From the NCBI GenBank assembly GCA_002505685.1, contig DAVT01000137.1, forward strand, positions 1 to 7,535: a stretch of DNA of 7,535 nucleotides. The letters run 5' to 3'. The stretch comes from Euryarchaeota archaeon UBA501. GTDB taxonomy: Archaea; Thermoplasmatota; Poseidoniia; Poseidoniales; Thalassarchaeaceae. The notes beneath the pieces were generated by a model, which was not told the origin of the DNA, made no database searches, and saw nothing but the letters and a program-made list of their open reading frames with translations. Positions 6,290-7,535 of this stretch are shown here, piece after piece (position 1 is the stretch's first letter; every line of letters starts with the position of its first letter). Position numbers and translations under genes: made by a program.

Positions 6290-6427
6290 ATGGCAGATTA
6301 TTGTGAGGACATTGTCTGCCATTGTGGGTTCCGCGGCAAAGCGGTCCCTCGTCGACAACATATGGAATGTCCACGTTGTGGCCATGTTGTCGAAGCATGT
6401 TGTGAAGGTGCGCCCGTTTGGGAATAA
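6290..6427 (+). CDS. Small cysteine-rich zinc-ribbon protein (hypothetical)
   Basis: I recognise no named family. The frame encodes 45 residues with seven cysteines: Cys5, Cys10 and Cys12 (CHCG), Cys27 and Cys30 (CPRCG), and Cys37-Cys38. A CxC knuckle and a CPxCG knuckle about 14 residues apart are what a single zinc ribbon needs, with basic residues between them (FRGKAVPRRQH) that could touch nucleic acid. The frame is open further upstream, but that part is the tRNA gene, so the ATG at 6290, 29 bp after the tRNA, is the sensible start. No TATA box or ribosome site is obvious; it may lie on one transcript with the tRNA. Its stop abuts the stop of the convergent Smr-domain gene. The ordered cysteine spacing argues for a real gene, though its size leaves doubt. 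Confidence 0.6.
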   Translation: MADYCEDIVCHCGFRGKAVPRRQHMECPRCGHVVEACCEGAPVWE

Positions 6428-7204
6428 TTACTGGCGCTCGCGATATGATGCCAAAAGCCCACTCAACAACATGCCAAGGACGATTCCTACGCGTAAACCC
6501 TGATCGTAAGCACCCTCGCCTGCAAGATCGCGAAAGGAGAAGGCGAATGCAACCGTAATGGGACCTCCAAGGAAAACAAAACGCACCAACCACTTACGAA
6601 ATGTAGGTGCTTCACCAATCGGGCGTAGAGTCACGGAACCCTTTTTCATTAGCAATTCCCAATTGAGTTCGCGTGTCACGCCTCGCAATCTATCAATTAC
6701 CATGGGTCTAATTTTTGGAACTGTTTTCGATTTCAAACCTCGCCCTGTGATAATCCGAACACGACCCACCCATTCCCTTGATGCTATGATTTGGTCAACA
6801 ACATAGCGAGATTGCTTTACATCTAAATCATGCAAATCTACAGTCATTACACCTCTATCTCGCCTAACGTGGGTTGAAATTAGCCAAGGTCGTTCTTCAG
6901 CCCAGGGCAACGAGGATGAGGATTCTTCAACCGATTGTAAACGTGCTTGGAGGCGATCCAGTGGGTCGATTTCTACTGCAGCTTCCGCCAATTTACGATT
7001 GCGCTCAACATATCTTACAGAAGTGTAGCAGAGCAATACAATCGCAGTGACACCCCCCGCGATGCCACCCACTTCAAGAGCACGATTAAGGTTGGATACA
7101 TCCATACCATTGGCAAAGATGTACATGAAGAAAGACATGGTTCCAATCATTAACCCCAGCACTGCTGACAAAGAAAACAAATCCCTGACGCGCAGTTCGG
7201 TCAT
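6428..7204 (-). CDS. Membrane protein with central Smr-like domain
   Basis: A 258-residue protein in three parts. Residues 1-62 hold two hydrophobic helices (about 10-31 and 45-62). Residues 63-200 are soluble: a charged linker, then an Smr-like core with VDLHDLDVKQSRYVVDQII (122-140) and VRIITGRGLKSK (149-160), matching the family's DLHG...A and ITGxGxxS motifs. Residues 207-253 hold two more helices (about 207-225 and 237-253). Smr domains of MutS2 and eukaryotic relatives bind nucleic acids and several nick DNA or RNA; MutS2 Smr acts on collided ribosomes or branched DNA. Here the usual DLHG reads DLHD. With paired helices at both ends, the Smr domain should face one side of the membrane, probably the cytoplasm. 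I know no characterised protein with this arrangement. It is divergent from the gene at 7291 and tail-to-tail with the zinc-ribbon gene. Confidence 0.75.
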   Translation of the reverse strand: MTELRVRDLFSLSAVLGLMIGTMSFFMYIFANGMDVSNLNRALEVGGIAGGVTAIVLLCYTSVRYVERNRKLAEAAVEIDPLDRLQARLQSVEESSSSLPWAEERPWLISTHVRRDRGVMTVDLHDLDVKQSRYVVDQIIASREWVGRVRIITGRGLKSKTVPKIRPMVIDRLRGVTRELNWELLMKKGSVTLRPIGEAPTFRKWLVRFVFLGGPITVAFAFSFRDLAGEGAYDQGLRVGIVLGMLLSGLLASYRERQ

Positions 7205-7290
7205 GTTGGCCCCTAGAAGACATTGGCTATGAAAGAGGTGGCACAGAAGTCGATAGTAAACACATTACAGGGTATTCAACTCGCAGCGAC
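7205..7290. promoter_or_regulatory. Divergent intergenic region between the Smr-domain gene and the next gene
   Basis: These 86 bp separate two start codons facing away from each other and must hold both promoters. Only weak AT-rich elements are visible: TTTCATAG on the minus strand (about 7227-7234), near the expected distance from 7204, and AGTAAACACATTA (7255-7267) on the plus strand, upstream of 7291. Neither is a convincing TATA box. Confidence 0.3.
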
Positions 7291-7535
7291 ATGGAACCTC
7301 CTTTTCGCAATGGCTTGGAGGATCGGAGTCGAGAAAAGAAAGTAGGCAGATGGGTCTTTGGAATTGCTGCATTCTACTGTGTTTCCATGTTTCTCGTACC
7401 CTTCCTAATGCCAGAGGGAAGTGTTCCTGAACTTTCTGGCCGGGCCAATGCGTTCGACTATGCAAATGAAGACGGTTGGGGGAATCAAAATCATCGTGAG
7501 GGGGGCAAGATGGGGCATAACCAGAGTGCTCATGG
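7291..7535 (+). CDS. N-terminal fragment of a membrane protein (partial)
   Basis: From the ATG at 7291 the frame is open for 81 full codons to the right edge, so the gene is incomplete. The first 17 residues are polar and charged. A hydrophobic helix follows (about 20-41, VFGIAAFYCVSMFLVPFLMP), then PEGSVPELSGRANAFDY and a polar, Gly-, Asn- and His-rich stretch. I do not recognise it firmly. The single early helix and conserved-looking SGRAN segment recall N-termini of some archaeal DUF2085 membrane proteins, but the diagnostic CHQ region would lie beyond the window, so this is a guess. The frame is open upstream too without an ATG close by, so the start is the best available rather than certain. 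Confidence 0.65.
   Translation, partial: MEPPFRNGLEDRSREKKVGRWVFGIAAFYCVSMFLVPFLMPEGSVPELSGRANAFDYANEDGWGNQNHREGGKMGHNQSAH

Noticed and set aside
1..7535. CRISPR arrays, insertion sequences or tandem repeats.
   Set aside because: I found no regularly spaced repeats, transposase motifs or terminal inverted repeats on reading through the window.

Overview
The window looks like an archaeal chromosome fragment, most plausibly from an uncultivated marine euryarchaeon of the Candidatus Poseidoniales (Marine Group II) type. The archaeal signals are a tRNA-Glu(UUC) with archaeal-type sequence and no encoded CCA, a Nob1-like PIN plus zinc-ribbon protein, a TATA box placed about 27 bp from two start codons with almost no leader, and very few Shine-Dalgarno sites. 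The lineage is inferred from gene content and style; no marker gene here fixes it.

Layout, left to right. Positions 1-4349 on the minus strand are an ABC-transporter operon: a LolD/MacB-type ATPase (3654-4349) followed 11 bp later by a very large FtsX-type permease. The permease reads without a stop from 3642 to the left window edge (at least 1214 residues), which is easy to miss because it is open-ended. Divergent from it on the plus strand are a MoaD/ThiS-like ubiquitin-fold protein (4403-4630) and a TatA-type translocase subunit (4682-4960), closed by a hairpin plus T-tract at 4961-4994. A Nob1-like endonuclease gene (minus, 4981-5445) converges on that hairpin. It is divergent from a VTT/DedA-superfamily (YqaA-like) membrane protein (plus, 5507-6145). 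Next come tRNA-Glu(UUC) (6186-6260), a 45-residue cysteine-rich zinc-ribbon protein (6290-6427), and, tail-to-tail with zero spacing, a membrane protein with a central Smr domain (minus, 6428-7204). The start of another membrane protein (plus, 7291 onward) runs off the right edge.

Genes in context. The ATPase and permease should form one membrane complex, of the class that extracts lipoproteins or substrates or transmits force rather than importing small solutes. Its outside domain seems to carry a beta-propeller-like insertion, the most unusual protein feature here. MoaD and TatA are probably co-transcribed; both can serve molybdoenzyme production (cofactor sulfur, then export of the folded enzyme), but that link is only contextual. 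Nob1 and tRNA-Glu belong to translation. Coding density is very high and no intergenic stretch exceeds about 90 bp. I saw no insertion sequence, integrase, CRISPR array or rRNA.
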